64,000 nucleotides of DNA from JAXMHN01 sp964578605 (lineage in GTDB: Bacteria; Verrucomicrobiota; Verrucomicrobiia; Limisphaerales; SIBE01): positions 16,544-80,543 of the forward strand of contig CAZODO010000011.1 of NCBI GenBank assembly GCA_964578605.1, given 5' to 3'. Positions 1-9,324 of the stretch are shown here, piece by piece (the stretch's first letter is position 1; each line of letters opens with the position of its first letter). Below the pieces are notes generated by a model. That model was not told the DNA's origin. It did no database searches and was given only the letters and a program-made list of their open reading frames with translations. A program made the position numbers and the translations under genes.

Positions 1-1
1 G

Positions 2-2275
2 ATCGGCGATCGGATCACTGAAACGGCGGCAGGCGGGAGTGACACGGTGGACTTGTCCGGGACGGGTTCCGTCGGCGTGGCGTTCGATCTCGGTCTCACC
101 ACGGCCCAGACGGTGAACGCCAACCTGGTTCTCGCTCTGACGACGAGCAACAGCATTGAGCATCTACGGGGTGGTGATGGCAATGACACCCTCATAGGCA
201 ACGCGCTTGTCAACCGGATTGAAGGCCTTGGCGGTGCCGATGTTTTGACGGGGCGCCTGGGCAACGACATTCTCGACGGCGGCTCGGGCAGCGATCGCGT
301 TTTCGAGGAGCGCGACGCCAACATGGTCCTCACAGATGCGTCGCTAGGGTTTGGCGGCGAGAGTGATACCCTGACAAGTATTGAACTGGCCACCCTCATC
401 GGCGGCGCCGGCGCCAATACTCTGGACGCTGCCGCGTTCACCGGATCCTCGCGCCTGGAAGGGCAGGGGGGCAATGACGTCCTTCTCGGTGGCAGTGGAT
501 CCGATATTCTCGTAGGCGGCGCCGGAGATGACACGCTCACGGGCGGCGCGGCGGACGACGTTTACTTGTTCGACGCCGATACCAACCTCGGGACCGACAC
601 GGTCAATGAGTTGGCCGGAGGCGGCGTCGACACGCTGGACTACTCCGCCACGGAGACCGCCCTCGTCACGGTCAATCTCTCAACGGCAGCGGCGCAGCTT
701 GCCGCTCGGACGCCGCCGCCTGGTTCTGTCGTGCGCCACATCCTCAGCCTTTCCGGCGGGTCAGTTGTGGAAAACGTCATGGGTGGCATGCTCGACGACA
801 TTCTGACAGGCAACACCCTTGCCAACCGGTTGGAAGGCCGGGCCGGGGCGGATACGTTGACGGGAGCGGGCGGAAACGATTGGCTGCAGGGCGGCGACGG
901 CGCGGATACCTACCTCTTCGATGCCGATGTGGCGCTGGGCACGGACCACATCTGGGAGGACGTCGGCACGGGTGGGACGGACACGCTCGACTTCTCGACC
1001 ACGGCCTCGCCGATCACGGTTGACCTTGGCGAAGGCGAAGCGCAGGCGGTCAACGCGAACCTCATCTTGCGGCTGATCGCTTGCCATAGCCTCGAGAACG
1101 TTGTCGGCGGCGCGGGTGCCGATGCGCTGACTGGCAACACGCTCGACAACCGCATCACGGGCGGCGGCGGCAACGACAACCTGTTCGGCCATCGCGGCAA
1201 CGACACCTTCGTCTTCGACGCGGACCTGAATCTCGGCTCTGACAACATTGCCGAGGATGCGGATAGCGAAGGCGGTGTGGATACACTCGATTTCAGCGCC
1301 ACAACCACCCTGCCGGTCACCTTGGATCTCTCGGACTCCACGCCGCCACCGCAAGTGGTCAACGCCAACCTGCAAGTGCAACTGACGTCCGGAGTTGCGT
1401 TCGAGAACATCCTTGGCGGCCAAGCCGGCAACAACTTGCGGGGGAACTCGCTTGGGAATGTGCTGGCGGGCGGGGCCGGTAACGACAGCATCCTGGGCGC
1501 ATTGGGCGACGATCTCATCGAAGGACGCGGTGGCAATGACACACTGACCGGCGGCAGCGGCAATGATACCTACAAGTTCAATGCCGATACCGACGCCGGG
1601 GTGGCCGCGATTGTTGAAACCGCCAATGGCGGTGCGGACACCCTCAACTTCTCCGCGAGCACCGCCGGGGTTACGGTGAACCTGTCCAATCCCGCCCTGC
1701 AGGCCGTTACGGGCAGCTTGAGCCTGGACCTGCAAGCCACCGACCGGATCGAGCACGTTATAGGCGGAGCGGGCAACGACGTCCTCCAGGGCAACGGCCT
1801 TGAAAACATCCTCAACGGCGGCGCGGGCGATGATCGCTACGTCTTCGATGCGGACACTGATCTCGGGAGCGACATTATCCTGGAAGCCGCGGATGCCACC
1901 GGCGGTTCAGACACCCTTGATTTCAGCCTCACGACCACCTTTGCGGTCACGGTTGATCTCTCCGTCACCGCGCGCCAAACCGTGGTGCTCAACACCGCGC
2001 CCGAGCCCGATGAGATTTTCCTCGCCCTCGAACTGCGAAACGCCAACGCGGTCGAGAACGTCATTGGCGGTGCTCGAAGTGATACTCTCAAGGTCATGCC
2101 TTCCGCAGACTTGGCGCGGACGGTTGATGGCCGCGGTGGCAATGACGTTCTCAACTACGATGCGCTGCACCTGGCGACCACGCAGACGTCGGCGAGCCTG
2201 ACCACCACCGGCTTCCAACCGGTCTCGTTCCTCAACATCGAGACCGTAAATATCCTGAACGGGGAATTGCCATGA
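2..2275 (+). CDS. RTX-like calcium-binding repeat protein, 5' end missing
   Basis: The frame is open from base 2 without a stop, so the true start lies upstream of the window. About 757 residues are visible. They consist of a unit of roughly 95 residues repeated about six times. Each unit has glycine/aspartate nonapeptides of the hemolysin type (GGxGxDxLxG, for example GGDGNDTLIG), then a YxFDAD segment, then a GGxDTLDFS / VTVDLS segment and an IENVxGG segment. By family knowledge, GGxGxDxLx nonapeptides fold into a parallel beta-roll that binds calcium and occur in secreted or surface proteins. No signal peptide can be judged because the N-terminus is missing, and no enzymatic domain is visible. 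The stop overlaps the start of the next gene (ATGA), which suggests translational coupling to the following surface protein. The substrate or partner is unknown. Confidence 0.85.
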   Translation: MGDRITETAAGGSDTVDLSGTGSVGVAFDLGLTTAQTVNANLVLALTTSNSIEHLRGGDGNDTLIGNALVNRIEGLGGADVLTGRLGNDILDGGSGSDRVFEERDANMVLTDASLGFGGESDTLTSIELATLIGGAGANTLDAAAFTGSSRLEGQGGNDVLLGGSGSDILVGGAGDDTLTGGAADDVYLFDADTNLGTDTVNELAGGGVDTLDYSATETALVTVNLSTAAAQLAARTPPPGSVVRHILSLSGGSVVENVMGGMLDDILTGNTLANRLEGRAGADTLTGAGGNDWLQGGDGADTYLFDADVALGTDHIWEDVGTGGTDTLDFSTTASPITVDLGEGEAQAVNANLILRLIACHSLENVVGGAGADALTGNTLDNRITGGGGNDNLFGHRGNDTFVFDADLNLGSDNIAEDADSEGGVDTLDFSATTTLPVTLDLSDSTPPPQVVNANLQVQLTSGVAFENILGGQAGNNLRGNSLGNVLAGGAGNDSILGALGDDLIEGRGGNDTLTGGSGNDTYKFNADTDAGVAAIVETANGGADTLNFSASTAGVTVNLSNPALQAVTGSLSLDLQATDRIEHVIGGAGNDVLQGNGLENILNGGAGDDRYVFDADTDLGSDIILEAADATGGSDTLDFSLTTTFAVTVDLSVTARQTVVLNTAPEPDEIFLALELRNANAVENVIGGARSDTLKVMPSADLARTVDGRGGNDVLNYDALHLATTQTSASLTTTGFQPVSFLNIETVNILNGELP

Positions 2276-5200
2276 ACGCCTACTCTTTCGTTTCCAGGGC
2301 GCTGCCTTGGGTGCGCTGGCCCGGCTTGGTTGGCGCGCTACTCGCGCTCGGTTCCACAGCCGGGCCCGGCTTCGCCCAGAGTGTGGAAGCAGCCCTCGAG
2401 CGCCCGGGCCTCGCGATCGGCGGCAGCGACGCCTTAGAATTGGCAATCATCGTGCGGCGGAACCCACCCCGGATCGTCACCCATCCCGCCAGCCAGAGGG
2501 TCACCGTGGGCGATACGGTGGTGTTTACGGTCGAAGCTACCGGCGATCCCACGCTCACCTATCAATGGCGCTTCAATGAGCAGGCGATCCCCAGGCAAAT
2601 CGGCGCCACGCTCAGGCTCACGGACGTTCAAGTGAACCAATCTGGCATGTACGACGTCGTTGTTACCAATCCCTACGGCTCAGCCCGAAGCAACCCGGCG
2701 CAACTGACCGTTGTGGCCGTGGAAATGGATTTCGGAGACGCACCCGACCCTGCCTTTCCAACCGTTCTTAAGAGCGACGGCGCGCGCTGCCGCCTGATCA
2801 AAGGCTTCTGGCTAGGCCGAGATGCCGATGCCGAAGTGGATGGTCAGCCCAAACCCGATGCGTCCGGAGACGGCGCCGACGACGACGGCGTGACCTTTCT
2901 CTCGGACCTGATCCCGGGTCAAACCGTCAAGCTGAACGTTTTCCTGACCGATGCAGCCGGCGCGGCGGGGCGGTTGGACGCCTGGATGGACTTCAACGCC
3001 AACGGTTCCTGGGCGAATGTCGGCGAGAAGATCTTCGATAGGCAAACGCTGGTTCCCGGCGATAATGCGCTCTCTTTTGACATTCCCGCTACGGCGGTTC
3101 CCGGCCAGACCTTCGCGCGTTTCCGCCTGAGTCGCGAAGGCGGGTACGGCTTCATTGGTTATAACAGCGACGGCGGTGAGGTGGAGGACTACGCCCTGGT
3201 GATTGGGAGATCTGCCGAGTTCGATTTCGGCGACGCGCCCGACGGGCCTTATCCGACCACGCTCAAGAGCGACGGCGCGCGCCACCTGGTTCGCTCCGAT
3301 ATCTTCATGGGGAGCCGCATCGACGCCGAGGTGGACGGGCAACCCAGCTCCGACGCCCTGGGCGACGACGGCCCGGCCGGCGCGCCCGACGATGAGGATG
3401 GCGTGGTGCTAGTCGGGACCATGGTCGCTGGCGCCCCAGCGGTCGTGCAGGTCACGGTTTCGGTGGCCGGGCGTTTGGACGCCTGGATCGATTTCAACGC
3501 GAACGGTTCCTGGGCCGACAAGGGGGAGCGCATCTTCACGGGGCAGGCGGTCAACCCGGGCGCCAACGCCCTCACGTTCGATGTCCCGCCCGACGCGAAG
3601 ATTGTCGGAACGTTCGCCCGCTTTCGATATAGCCGCTCGGGGGTGGAGAGTTTTGTTGGCGAAGCCAAGGATGGCGAAGTGGAGGACTACCGGATCACGG
3701 TCGCTGAGGCGAGGTTCGACTTCGGCGACGCGCCCGAGGCCCCCTATCCGACCACGCTCAGGAACGACGGCGCGCGGCACCTGGTCAATCCGGACTTTTT
3801 CATGGGCGCGCGCATCGACGCCGAAAGTGATGGCCAGCCCAGCGCCGATGCCTTGGGCGATGACGGTCCGCCAGGCACGCCCGACGATGAGGACGGGGTC
3901 GTTTTCCTGGACGCGCTTAAACCCGGCACCCTGGTCCAAGTGCAGGTCACGGTGTCCACCTCGGGCCGCCTGGACGCCTGGGTCGACTTCAACGCGAACG
4001 GTTCCTGGGCGGACGAAGGCGAACGGATCTTTTCAGGCGAACCGGTCAGCGGAGGCGCGAACACCCTCAAATTCGACGTCCCGCCGGGCGCCAAACAAAC
4101 CGAGACCTACGCGCGGTTTCGCTACAGCCGGGGTGGCGTGAAGAACTTTGACGGACCGGCCGCCGACGGCGAAGTGGAGGACTACAAGGTCACCATCGAA
4201 GGCGAACCTTTCGATTTCGGTGACGCCCCCCAACTGCAATCCGACGTCGCGGCGGGAGGATACCCGACGACACTCTCGCGCAACGGCGCCCGCCACCGGA
4301 TCAACCCGGATTTCCGGCTGGGCAAACTGATCGATCCGGAGCCGGACGGCCAACCCAGCGCCGATGCCTTGGGCGATGACGGTTCGCCAGGCACCCCTGA
4401 CGACGAGGATGGGGTGGTCTTTCTCACGCCTGTCAACGCCGGTTCCCCTGTCACGATCGAAGTCATCGCATCCACCAGCGGCCGCCTGGACGCTTGGGTT
4501 GACTTCAACGCCAATGGTTCCTGGGCCGACGCCGGGGAGCGCATTTTCACGGGGCAGGCCGTTTCGGGCGGGGTGAACAACCTCTCGTTCACCGTCCCCG
4601 CCGGCGCCAAGCAGGGCGACACCTTCGCTCGTTTTCGCTATAGCCGGGGAGGCGTCCAGAGTTTCGACGGCCCCGCCACCGATGGCGAAGTGGAGGATTA
4701 CAGGTTAACGATCGGCAGCGTGCTGCTCGATTTCGGCGACGCGCCCCAGTTGCAGTCCGATCTGCTGGCCGGCGGCTATCCAACCACCCTCTCCCGCAAT
4801 GGCGCCCGGCACGGGATCAGCCCCAACTACCATCTCGGCAAGCTTATCGATGGCGAACCAGACGGCCAACCGGACCCAGCCGCTTTGGGTGACGACGGCG
4901 CGGTCGCCGCTTCCGATGACGAGGATGGTGTCCGGTTCCTCACGCCGCTGGTCGCGGGTTCGAGCGCGCAAGTGGAAGTGACGGCTTCCACCAGCGGGCG
5001 CCTCGATGCCTGGGTTGATTTCAGCGCCAATGGAAGTTGGGCGGACGCGGCGGAGCGGATCTTTACTGCGCAACCCCTCTCTGGGGGCGCCAACGTTCTC
5101 ACCTTCAACGTCCCCGCGAGCGCCAAAGCGGGCGTGACCTTCGCCCGTTTCCGGTTCAGCCGCGAGGGCAACCTCGATTTCACGGGCGCATCGCCGATCG

Positions 5201-7209
5201 GCGAAGTGGAGGATTACCGCGTGGAAGTGCGCCCGGGCGAGAACTGCAACCTGAATTGCCGGGGCACCGACTTCTGGCTGACCTTCCCGGGCAACTATGC
5301 CCCTGACCCGGCCAACCCCGTGAAACTCACCCTTTGCGCGATGGGCGATCCAGGCACGCAGGTCAAGGTCGAGATTCTGGGATTGGGGTTTGTCCAAACC
5401 GTGAATATCCCGGCGGTCGGCGCCATTTTGATCGACCTGCCCAAGGCCGCGGATCTCGGCGATTCAAACGACACCATCGAGAAGAAAGGCATCCACGTGA
5501 CCGCGACCGAGCCGGTCGGCATTTACGGCCTGAGCAAGGTCACCTTCACCAGCGACGGTTATCTTGCCGTGCACACGGAAGCGATCGGGACGGAATACAT
5601 CATTGGCAGCTACGAAAACGTCCATGCGGCGGTTCCGGAGTTGAACGGAACACAATTCGCCATCGTGGGCACCCAGAACGACACCACCGTGTCCATTGTG
5701 CCCTCCGTCGTGACGCTTGGCCATGATTCCGGTTTTCCGTTCACGATCAAACTACAGCAAGGCGAGACCTACCAACTGCGCAATACCGAAGGGGCGCCCC
5801 AGGATCTGACGGGCACGATCATCCTGTCGGACAAGCCGATCTCCGTTTTCGGAGGCCACATGTGTGCCAATGTCCGGTCGCCTAACCCGGCTTTCGGCGA
5901 TTACTTGGTGGAGCACCTCATCCCCGTGATCCGATGGGGCGTGGATTACATGGCCTTCCCGCTGGCCACACGCACGGGCGATACCTATCGCGTGCTGGCG
6001 GCGTTTGACGGCACGCTCATCTTCGTCAATGGCGTCAATGTCGCCACCCTGAACCGCGGCGAGTTTTACGAAACCGCGCGCGCGTTTCCGATCCGCATCC
6101 TCTCAAGCCGCCCCGTCCAGGTGTTCCAATACGCGAACAGTTCCGACTTCGACCTCGTGGCGAATGCGGATCCTTTCATGCTGCAGGTGCCGCACAAATC
6201 GCTTTATACCACCCAGAACCGGTTTTGCGTCCCCAGCGGTTTCACGAGCAGCTACGTCAATGTGATCGCTCCCGGCGCCCTCGCGCTTGCCGGCCTCGTC
6301 ACGCTGGATGGGGCGGCCATTCCTGCAGCGTCGTTTACGGCCATCGCGGCCAGCGGTTACTCCGGCGCGAGCGTCTTCGTGACGCCCGGCGTCCATACCG
6401 TTTTGGCGCCGCAACCGGTCGGCGTGACGCTTTATGGCTGGTCGCTGTATGAATCGTATGGCTGGCCGGTGTGCTTCTTCTTTGGCGACACCACACCGCC
6501 CGTCCTGAACTGCCCGGATCCCATCACCATCGACCTGGGCAGGATCCTGGGCACCACTGGGGCGGTTCCGTGCCAGGCGGTCGTGCCCGACATCCGCGAG
6601 AGAGTCACGTTCACCGACAATTGCCCGCGCTCGCCCAATATAGCCTCCGCGCCGAACGCCTGGATTGTGGAACAGGAACCGCCGCCCGGCACCCTCGTGG
6701 ATCCGGGCGAATACGAGATCACTTGTTACGTCATGGACGGCCGAGGCAACGTGGGAAGCTGTGTCACGAAATTGACCGTCATTGCGGGTCCCTCCGACCC
6801 GAACGCCAAACCGGTCTTGCATTGTCCGGGCAACATGACGGTGGCCTGCACCAGCGCCGCCGGTGCCGTAGTGGAATTCACGTCGTTCGCCACCATCGAT
6901 TGCAAACGGGTGCCTCTCGAATGCAAGCCGCCGTCCGGATCGGTCTTCCCTGTCGGAACGACCACCGTCAACTGCGTGCTCGTGAATGGCGCCGAACCGG
7001 TCACCTGCAGTTTCACGGTTACCGTGACGTGCACCCCGACAATTTCGGTCACCTTGAACCGGGACCGCCTGACCCTGACTTGGGCGGGCGACGCCGTCCT
7101 CCAGCAGTCGGCCTCTATCATGGGGCCATGGGAGGATGTGCCCGCTGAAAATCGCTTCGAAACCGGCACGACGGCAGACCGGCAGAGGTTCTATCGCCTG
7201 CGCCCGTAG
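2272..7209 (+). CDS. Giant exported surface protein with Ig-like, five GEVEDY, IgGFc-binding-like and HYR domains
   Basis: This is a 1645-residue protein with an N-terminal signal peptide (hydrophobic core near residues 15-35, cleavage probably after GFA-Q). An Ig-like domain follows at about 62-148. Five units of about 150 residues each begin DFGDAP, carry GRLDAW(V/M)DFNANGSW and end GEVEDY (first GEVEDY near residue 301). At about 991-1405 is a region like the IgGFc-binding-protein N-terminal domain (starts GTDFWLTFPGNY). Two HYR-type domains follow (LNCPDPITID; LHCPGNMTVACTS). The last 55 residues form the module ending RFYRLRP that recurs in other exported proteins of this window. GEVEDY units 3 and 4 are nearly identical at DNA level, so some duplication is recent. 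The domains suggest adhesion or matrix binding (inference). It starts inside the stop of the upstream RTX-like gene. Confidence 0.9.
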   Translation: MNAYSFVSRALPWVRWPGLVGALLALGSTAGPGFAQSVEAALERPGLAIGGSDALELAIIVRRNPPRIVTHPASQRVTVGDTVVFTVEATGDPTLTYQWRFNEQAIPRQIGATLRLTDVQVNQSGMYDVVVTNPYGSARSNPAQLTVVAVEMDFGDAPDPAFPTVLKSDGARCRLIKGFWLGRDADAEVDGQPKPDASGDGADDDGVTFLSDLIPGQTVKLNVFLTDAAGAAGRLDAWMDFNANGSWANVGEKIFDRQTLVPGDNALSFDIPATAVPGQTFARFRLSREGGYGFIGYNSDGGEVEDYALVIGRSAEFDFGDAPDGPYPTTLKSDGARHLVRSDIFMGSRIDAEVDGQPSSDALGDDGPAGAPDDEDGVVLVGTMVAGAPAVVQVTVSVAGRLDAWIDFNANGSWADKGERIFTGQAVNPGANALTFDVPPDAKIVGTFARFRYSRSGVESFVGEAKDGEVEDYRITVAEARFDFGDAPEAPYPTTLRNDGARHLVNPDFFMGARIDAESDGQPSADALGDDGPPGTPDDEDGVVFLDALKPGTLVQVQVTVSTSGRLDAWVDFNANGSWADEGERIFSGEPVSGGANTLKFDVPPGAKQTETYARFRYSRGGVKNFDGPAADGEVEDYKVTIEGEPFDFGDAPQLQSDVAAGGYPTTLSRNGARHRINPDFRLGKLIDPEPDGQPSADALGDDGSPGTPDDEDGVVFLTPVNAGSPVTIEVIASTSGRLDAWVDFNANGSWADAGERIFTGQAVSGGVNNLSFTVPAGAKQGDTFARFRYSRGGVQSFDGPATDGEVEDYRLTIGSVLLDFGDAPQLQSDLLAGGYPTTLSRNGARHGISPNYHLGKLIDGEPDGQPDPAALGDDGAVAASDDEDGVRFLTPLVAGSSAQVEVTASTSGRLDAWVDFSANGSWADAAERIFTAQPLSGGANVLTFNVPASAKAGVTFARFRFSREGNLDFTGASPIGEVEDYRVEVRPGENCNLNCRGTDFWLTFPGNYAPDPANPVKLTLCAMGDPGTQVKVEILGLGFVQTVNIPAVGAILIDLPKAADLGDSNDTIEKKGIHVTATEPVGIYGLSKVTFTSDGYLAVHTEAIGTEYIIGSYENVHAAVPELNGTQFAIVGTQNDTTVSIVPSVVTLGHDSGFPFTIKLQQGETYQLRNTEGAPQDLTGTIILSDKPISVFGGHMCANVRSPNPAFGDYLVEHLIPVIRWGVDYMAFPLATRTGDTYRVLAAFDGTLIFVNGVNVATLNRGEFYETARAFPIRILSSRPVQVFQYANSSDFDLVANADPFMLQVPHKSLYTTQNRFCVPSGFTSSYVNVIAPGALALAGLVTLDGAAIPAASFTAIAASGYSGASVFVTPGVHTVLAPQPVGVTLYGWSLYESYGWPVCFFFGDTTPPVLNCPDPITIDLGRILGTTGAVPCQAVVPDIRERVTFTDNCPRSPNIASAPNAWIVEQEPPPGTLVDPGEYEITCYVMDGRGNVGSCVTKLTVIAGPSDPNAKPVLHCPGNMTVACTSAAGAVVEFTSFATIDCKRVPLECKPPSGSVFPVGTTTVNCVLVNGAEPVTCSFTVTVTCTPTISVTLNRDRLTLTWAGDAVLQQSASIMGPWEDVPAENRFETGTTADRQRFYRLRP

Positions 7210-7678
7210 CTCTGCGCGGGAGGTTGGTCATGCGCTTTGCTTTCGGCCCGCCCAGCCTCCTCGGGCCTGACGAATCCGTCGTTGAAGCCATCAAGATACG
7301 GGGTTCACCCGTGGTTCACCCGTAGATCACCCGTAGTTCACCCGTAGTTCACCCGTAGATGACCCGTTCGGGAACGGGTCATCTACGGGTGATCTACGGG
7401 TGACGACCGTGTTTAGACCGGGAGGAGTCCGGGTCGCGATCCGTAAAAGCGGCGGCGGAGGGCGTCTTTTGCACGAAACGGGGGCGATTTCGTGCAGAAC
7501 CTGCTCAAAGGCGGCGTAGGGAAGGAAATCGCTTCGAGGCATAGGAGCGGGGTTGTCGTTCTTAAGCGATTGATAAGGTGTGGGTTAGGATTGGAGACAC
7601 GTCCTCTGGCATAGCCGATGCATGAGGGATGGCCACGGCTGTTCACAACCATTCAATCGAACGGCCGAAAGAGAACTT
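7210..7678. other. Gene-free spacer (469 bp) holding an 11-mer inverted array
   Basis: No convincing coding region is present. The main content is the 11-bp-unit inverted array at 7302-7417. The remainder (about 7420-7678) shows no recognisable RNA gene. The short open frame running leftward through the array only reflects the repeat sequence, because the same peptide appears from the copy near 55.6 kb on the other strand. Confidence 0.7.
7302..7417. repeat. 11-bp-unit inverted array, copy 1 (TCACCCGT core)
   Basis: Six direct 11-bp units (core TCACCCGT or TGACCCGT) occupy 7302-7367. A 6-nt centre (tcggga) follows at 7368-7373, then three reverse-complement units (ACGGGTNANNN) at 7374-7406, all in exact 11-bp register. 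The innermost part GACCCGTTC-gg-GAACGGGTC is a perfect hairpin. The right flank ACCGTGTTTAGA recurs, inverted, as the left flank of the copy near 55.55 kb, so the conserved element is larger than the array. It could form a long RNA or DNA hairpin. Function unknown. Confidence 0.9.
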
Positions 7679-7867
7679 ATGAATACTGTGGATCCGTCCG
7701 CAAATCCGAACCCGACCCCAACCCCGACGCCGGCCTCTGTCCCTGCGCCTCAGGCTCCGACGCCTGTCACGGCTTCTCCTTCTGCATGTGGCTGCAGCCA
7801 ACAGACTTCCGCAAAACCCGCAGGTCAGCCTGGCGCTCCGAAGAAGAACCGCAACCGCAAGCATTAG
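7679..7867 (+). CDS. Small Pro/Thr-rich protein with a Cys-Gly-Cys motif and basic tail
   Basis: This is a 62-residue product starting MNTVDPSAN. It contains a low-complexity (N/T)P-rich stretch (PNPTPTPTPASVPAPQAPTP), then ACGCSQQTS, then a strongly basic tail KKNRNRKH. The ATG at 7679 is preferred over the in-frame ATG at 7622 because the upstream extension is out of character with the rest; a weak purine stretch (AAAGAGA) precedes 7679. No family is recognised and there is no signal peptide or membrane segment. A stem-loop follows within 25 bp of the stop. It may be a genuine small gene or chance coding in Pro-rich GC sequence; the nearby hairpin and its length favour a gene only moderately. 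Confidence 0.45.
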   Translation: MNTVDPSANPNPTPTPTPASVPAPQAPTPVTASPSACGCSQQTSAKPAGQPGAPKKNRNRKH

Positions 7868-7890
7868 GCTGATCGGTTTTTGATTCAAAC

Positions 7891-7918
7891 GCCCTCTCTC
7901 GCCAAGGCCTGAGAGGGC
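7891..7918 (+). terminator. Stem-loop after the small Pro-rich gene
   Basis: GCCCTCTC (7891-7898) pairs perfectly with GAGAGGGC (7911-7918) around a 12-nt loop, 23 bp after the stop at 7867. There is no T-run after the stem, so it is not a textbook intrinsic terminator. Confidence 0.4.
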
Positions 7919-7966
7919 AAATCTGGCGCGCCCTTCCAGGGCGAATTGGGCTTGGGACGGGTGTTC

Positions 7967-7981
7967 GGGGGCGTTGCCCCC
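7967..7981. other. Short perfect GC hairpin
   Basis: GGGGGC-gtt-GCCCCC forms a 6-bp stem with a 3-nt loop, about 80 bp upstream of the glycosyltransferase start. It might be a terminator remnant or a leader structure; no T-run follows. Confidence 0.3.
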
Positions 7982-8061
7982 GGTAGCGCTGAAAAATTGC
8001 GTGCGTCTTTGGTGGGTTTCGGCATTATCTGCGGGCTAGGAAGGGGCAGAAGGAAAATCGC

Positions 8062-9243
8062 TTGCGGAAAGCATCGATACTCATCCTGGTCGAGAACCTG
8101 CCTGTGCCGCTGGACCGGCGCGTGTGGCAGGAGGCGTTGGCTTTGCGCGATGCCGGATACCAAGTGACGGTCATTTGCCCCCAAATGCACGGGCAAGTAA
8201 CTGCGGAAGAGGTGCTTGAGGGTATCCAGATCTACCGGCATCCCCTGAGCACGGAGGCAAAAGGGTTCTGGGGCTTCTTCCTCGAATACGCTTCGGCGCT
8301 CTGGGGTGAAACGCGGCTGGGCTGGAAGGCTTGGTGGCGGCACCGGTTCAAGGTCATCCATATCTGTAATCCCCCGGATTTGCTCTTTTTAGCGGCATTA
8401 CCCTTCAAGCTGCTTGGGGTTCGGGTCATTTATGATGTGCACGATCTTTGGCCGGAGATGTTCGAGGCCAAGTTCAGCAAGCGCGGAGTTTTCTATTGGG
8501 CGGTGCGTGTGGCTGAGCGGCTCACTTACGCGACGGCCAACGTGGTATTGGTGACGAATCAGACCGGCCACGCGGTCGCAGTGGGGCGCGGAGGCAAACG
8601 ACCTGAGCGGGTCTTCCTGGTGCGAACGGCGCCGAAGATCCCGCCGGGCAATTACCCTCCTGATCCGAGCTTGAAGAGGGGGCGGCAATATCTGATTGGC
8701 TACGTTGGGGTCATGGGCAGTGCGGATGGGGTGCATCATCTTATCGAAGCGGCCGATCATCTGGTTAACAAGCTGGGAAGGCGAGACTTGCAGTTTCTGC
8801 TGATGGGGACCGGTCCGGAATACGAAGGGCTGGTGGCATTGCGGGATTCCCTTGGATTGCAGGAGTTTGTCGATATGCCCGGCTGGACGCAAGGGGCGGC
8901 CCTTTTCCGGGCGTTGCAGACGATTGATTTAGGGGTTTCCTGCGACCCAAAGAACGCTTACAACGACGCCTGCACCATGAACAAAGTGTTGGAATACATG
9001 GCCTTCGGCAAACCCCAGGTGCTTTTTGACCTGGTGGAAAGCCGCGCTTCTTCCGGGCGCGCCGGATGGTATGTGCGCGAAAGCTCGTCGGTGAAACTCG
9101 CGGAAGCCATGGCTCAGCTGATCGATCGGCCGGAAGTGCGGCGGCGAATGGGTGAAATTGGGGCGGAACGGTTCCGGAAGCTGGTGGATTGGAGGCAGTC
9201 GGTTGAGCAGCTTGAACAAGCCTACGCGTTGGCTGTCAGATGA
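8062..9243 (+). CDS. GT4-family glycosyltransferase
   Basis: This is a 393-residue GT-B-fold glycosyltransferase. The N-terminal part has the form seen in family 4 enzymes (SILILVENLPVPLDRRVWQE, where a donor/acceptor-side motif DRRVW is common in WcaI-like enzymes). The C-terminal nucleotide-sugar-binding half contains YVGVMGSADGVHHLIEAA and MNKVLEYMAFGKPQV, matching the usual phosphate-binding and EYMAxGKP region. It probably transfers a sugar to a lipid-linked or exopolysaccharide acceptor at the cytoplasmic face. The start is TTG at 8062, preceded by AGAAGGA at good spacing; there is no upstream ATG giving the conserved N-terminus. It heads a run of envelope polysaccharide and exosortase genes on the same strand. 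The exact sugar cannot be read from sequence. Confidence 0.88.
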   Translation: MRKASILILVENLPVPLDRRVWQEALALRDAGYQVTVICPQMHGQVTAEEVLEGIQIYRHPLSTEAKGFWGFFLEYASALWGETRLGWKAWWRHRFKVIHICNPPDLLFLAALPFKLLGVRVIYDVHDLWPEMFEAKFSKRGVFYWAVRVAERLTYATANVVLVTNQTGHAVAVGRGGKRPERVFLVRTAPKIPPGNYPPDPSLKRGRQYLIGYVGVMGSADGVHHLIEAADHLVNKLGRRDLQFLLMGTGPEYEGLVALRDSLGLQEFVDMPGWTQGAALFRALQTIDLGVSCDPKNAYNDACTMNKVLEYMAFGKPQVLFDLVESRASSGRAGWYVRESSSVKLAEAMAQLIDRPEVRRRMGEIGAERFRKLVDWRQSVEQLEQAYALAVR

Positions 9244-9324
9244 TGCGTCTTCTGAATTTGCTGGCACCCAAAGCGAAACGGGATAATCTGGCAACCTCCG
9301 AGACTATGAGATGAATGGAACGGC

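Noticed and set aside
7302..7417. 11-mer arrays as a CRISPR
   Set aside because: Units are 11 bp with no variable spacers, and no cas genes are near.
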